A DNA stretch of 43,161 nucleotides, taken from Candidatus Palauibacter australiensis (lineage in GTDB: Bacteria; Gemmatimonadota; Gemmatimonadetes; Palauibacterales; Palauibacteraceae). The notes beneath the pieces are model-generated. The model ran no database searches. It worked only from the letters and a program-made list of their open reading frames with translations, and was not told the origin of the DNA. A program made the position numbers and the translations under genes. The stretch is taken from positions 1 to 43,161 of the forward strand of contig JAPPBA010000117.1 in the NCBI GenBank assembly GCA_026705295.1, given 5' to 3'. Positions 42,264 through 43,161 of the stretch are shown in pieces; positions within the stretch are counted from its first letter, which is position 1, and each line of letters begins with the position of its first letter.

Positions 42264-43161
42264 TCGACCGCCTGCGGATCCCCGGAGTGGGAGATCCCGT
42301 GCTGCTCGGGCTGGTGCTGTTCATGACCGGGCTCGGGATCGCGATGATCTACTCGGCCGGGCAGGTCGACGTGCAGTCGCTGGCCACCGGGACCTGGGTT
42401 CGCCAGCTCTACTGGTTCGGCGTGGCGATGGTCGCGCTGGCCGTGACCTCCCGCTTCTCGCTGCGTTTCCTTGAGTGGCTCGCGCCGTGGGTGTACGGGA
42501 TCACGGTCCTCCTCCTCGTCCTCGTGTTCTTCGTCGGGACGGGCCCGAACGGGAGCTGGCTCGAACTCGGCCCGGGGCGACTGCAGCCGGCCGAAGTCGC
42601 GAAGCTGGGGACGATCCTCATGCTGGCGCGCGCGATGGGAGGCACGCGCGGACCGTACGACCGGCTGCTGGAGCTCTGGAGACCCGGCGTCATCACGCTC
42701 GTCCCGTTCGTCCTCGTGCTGCTGCAGCCGGACCTCGGGAGCGCCATGATCTTCGGGGCGCTCTTCCTCGCCGCGCTGTTCTGGAGCGGCGTCCCGTTGC
42801 CCAAGATTTTCCTGCTCGCGTCGCCGGGCCTCAGTCTCCTGCTCGGCTTCAACTGGATCGCGTGGGGCCTCGGGTTCCTCGTCGTCGCGGCCTGCCTGTA
42901 CGTACACCGCCTCTTCATCCTCGAGGCGGTGGGCGTGCTCCTCGCAAACGTCTTCGCGGGCGCGCTCACGCTCCGCATATGGGATTCGCTCGCCGACTAT
43001 CAGCGGAACCGGCTCCTCGTCTTCCTGGATCCCGAGATCGATCCCCTCGGCGCCGGCTGGCACCTCATCCAGTCGAAGGTCGCCATCGGCTCCGGCGGAC
43101 TCATCGGCGCCGGCTTCGCCAACGGGCCGCAGAAGCGGCTCGCCTTCCTCCCCGAGCAGCA
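42260..43161 (+). CDS. rodA: Peptidoglycan glycosyltransferase RodA (3' truncated by the window edge)
   Basis: RodA polymerises glycan strands from lipid II as the partner of PBP2. About 300 residues are present, and the frame remains open to the last base. The SEDS fold is evident: many membrane helices ([20 protein letters not shown] first), the [13 protein letters not shown] segment, [20 protein letters not shown], and the [21 protein letters not shown] and [21 protein letters not shown] blocks with conserved acidic and Q residues. Only the last several dozen residues are missing. ATG 42260 overlaps the mrdA stop. Confidence 0.95.
   Translation, partial: MIDRLRIPGVGDPVLLGLVLFMTGLGIAMIYSAGQVDVQSLATGTWVRQLYWFGVAMVALAVTSRFSLRFLEWLAPWVYGITVLLLVLVFFVGTGPNGSWLELGPGRLQPAEVAKLGTILMLARAMGGTRGPYDRLLELWRPGVITLVPFVLVLLQPDLGSAMIFGALFLAALFWSGVPLPKIFLLASPGLSLLLGFNWIAWGLGFLVVAACLYVHRLFILEAVGVLLANVFAGALTLRIWDSLADYQRNRLLVFLDPEIDPLGAGWHLIQSKVAIGSGGLIGAGFANGPQKRLAFLPEQ

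Overview
The window is GC-rich (roughly two-thirds G+C by eye), densely coded bacterial chromosome made almost entirely of housekeeping genes. Nothing in it looks like a phage, plasmid, insertion sequence, integron or CRISPR array. The didermal features (RseP, CdsA, lipoprotein signal) fit a Gemmatimonadota-like bacterium. So do the mixed GTG/TTG starts, the very high frequency of NTGA start/stop overlaps, the secreted 6-bladed beta-propeller protein and the bifunctional NnrDE. The phylum assignment is an inference from style and gene content, not a proof.

Layout. (1) 1-5.4 kb: a zinc-ribbon miniprotein, NAD(P)HX repair (nnr), thiL, plsC, then enolase and an FtsB/DivIC divisome protein. (2) 5.5-11.1 kb: a tRNA with a CAU anticodon directly abutting thiI, then uppS-cdsA-dxr-rseP, a classic isoprenoid/phospholipid/envelope-stress cluster. 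(3) 11.1-14.2 kb, minus strand: mannose-1-phosphate guanylyltransferase, a left-handed beta-helix sugar nucleotidyltransferase and a WalJ-like metallo-beta-lactamase-fold protein, all overlapping by 4 bases. (4) 14.4-19.8 kb: a small lipoprotein, serS, an orphan membrane histidine kinase and a PcrA/UvrD helicase. (5) 19.9-22.6 kb: a DUF948 membrane protein (minus strand), murA with a Cys-to-Asp active-site variant, and pgeF. (6) 22.6-32.6 kb: the translation/transcription operon rimP-nusA-ylxQ-infB-ylxP-rbfA-truB-ribF, with a promoter, short ORF and terminator-like leader in front. Two accessory genes follow: a secreted propeller and an ABC ATPase fused to membrane helices. (7) 32.6-37.8 kb: rpsO, pnp, an M16 zinc protease and alanine dehydrogenase. 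(8) 38.0 kb to the end: the rod-shape operon mreB-mreC-mreD-mrdA(PBP2)-rodA, with rodA cut by the window edge.

The genes cooperate in three main programmes. The first is envelope growth: UppS, MurA, MreBCD/PBP2/RodA and FtsB for peptidoglycan, PlsC/CdsA for phospholipid, and ManC for surface sugars. The second is gene expression: NusA, IF2, RimP, RbfA, TruB, S15, PNPase, SerRS, ThiI and the tRNA. The third is cofactor and metabolite repair: NnrDE, ThiL, RibF, Dxr and PgeF.

I did not find a clearly new multi-gene system. The most interesting signals are small and regulatory. They are the attenuator-like leader in front of rimP-nusA, a probable CTG start for ylxQ inside a CTGA overlap, short ORFs whose stops overlap or touch the starts of eno, pnp and mreB, the tRNA/thiI junction, the MurA Asp variant, and the ABC-membrane fusion inserted between ribF and rpsO.
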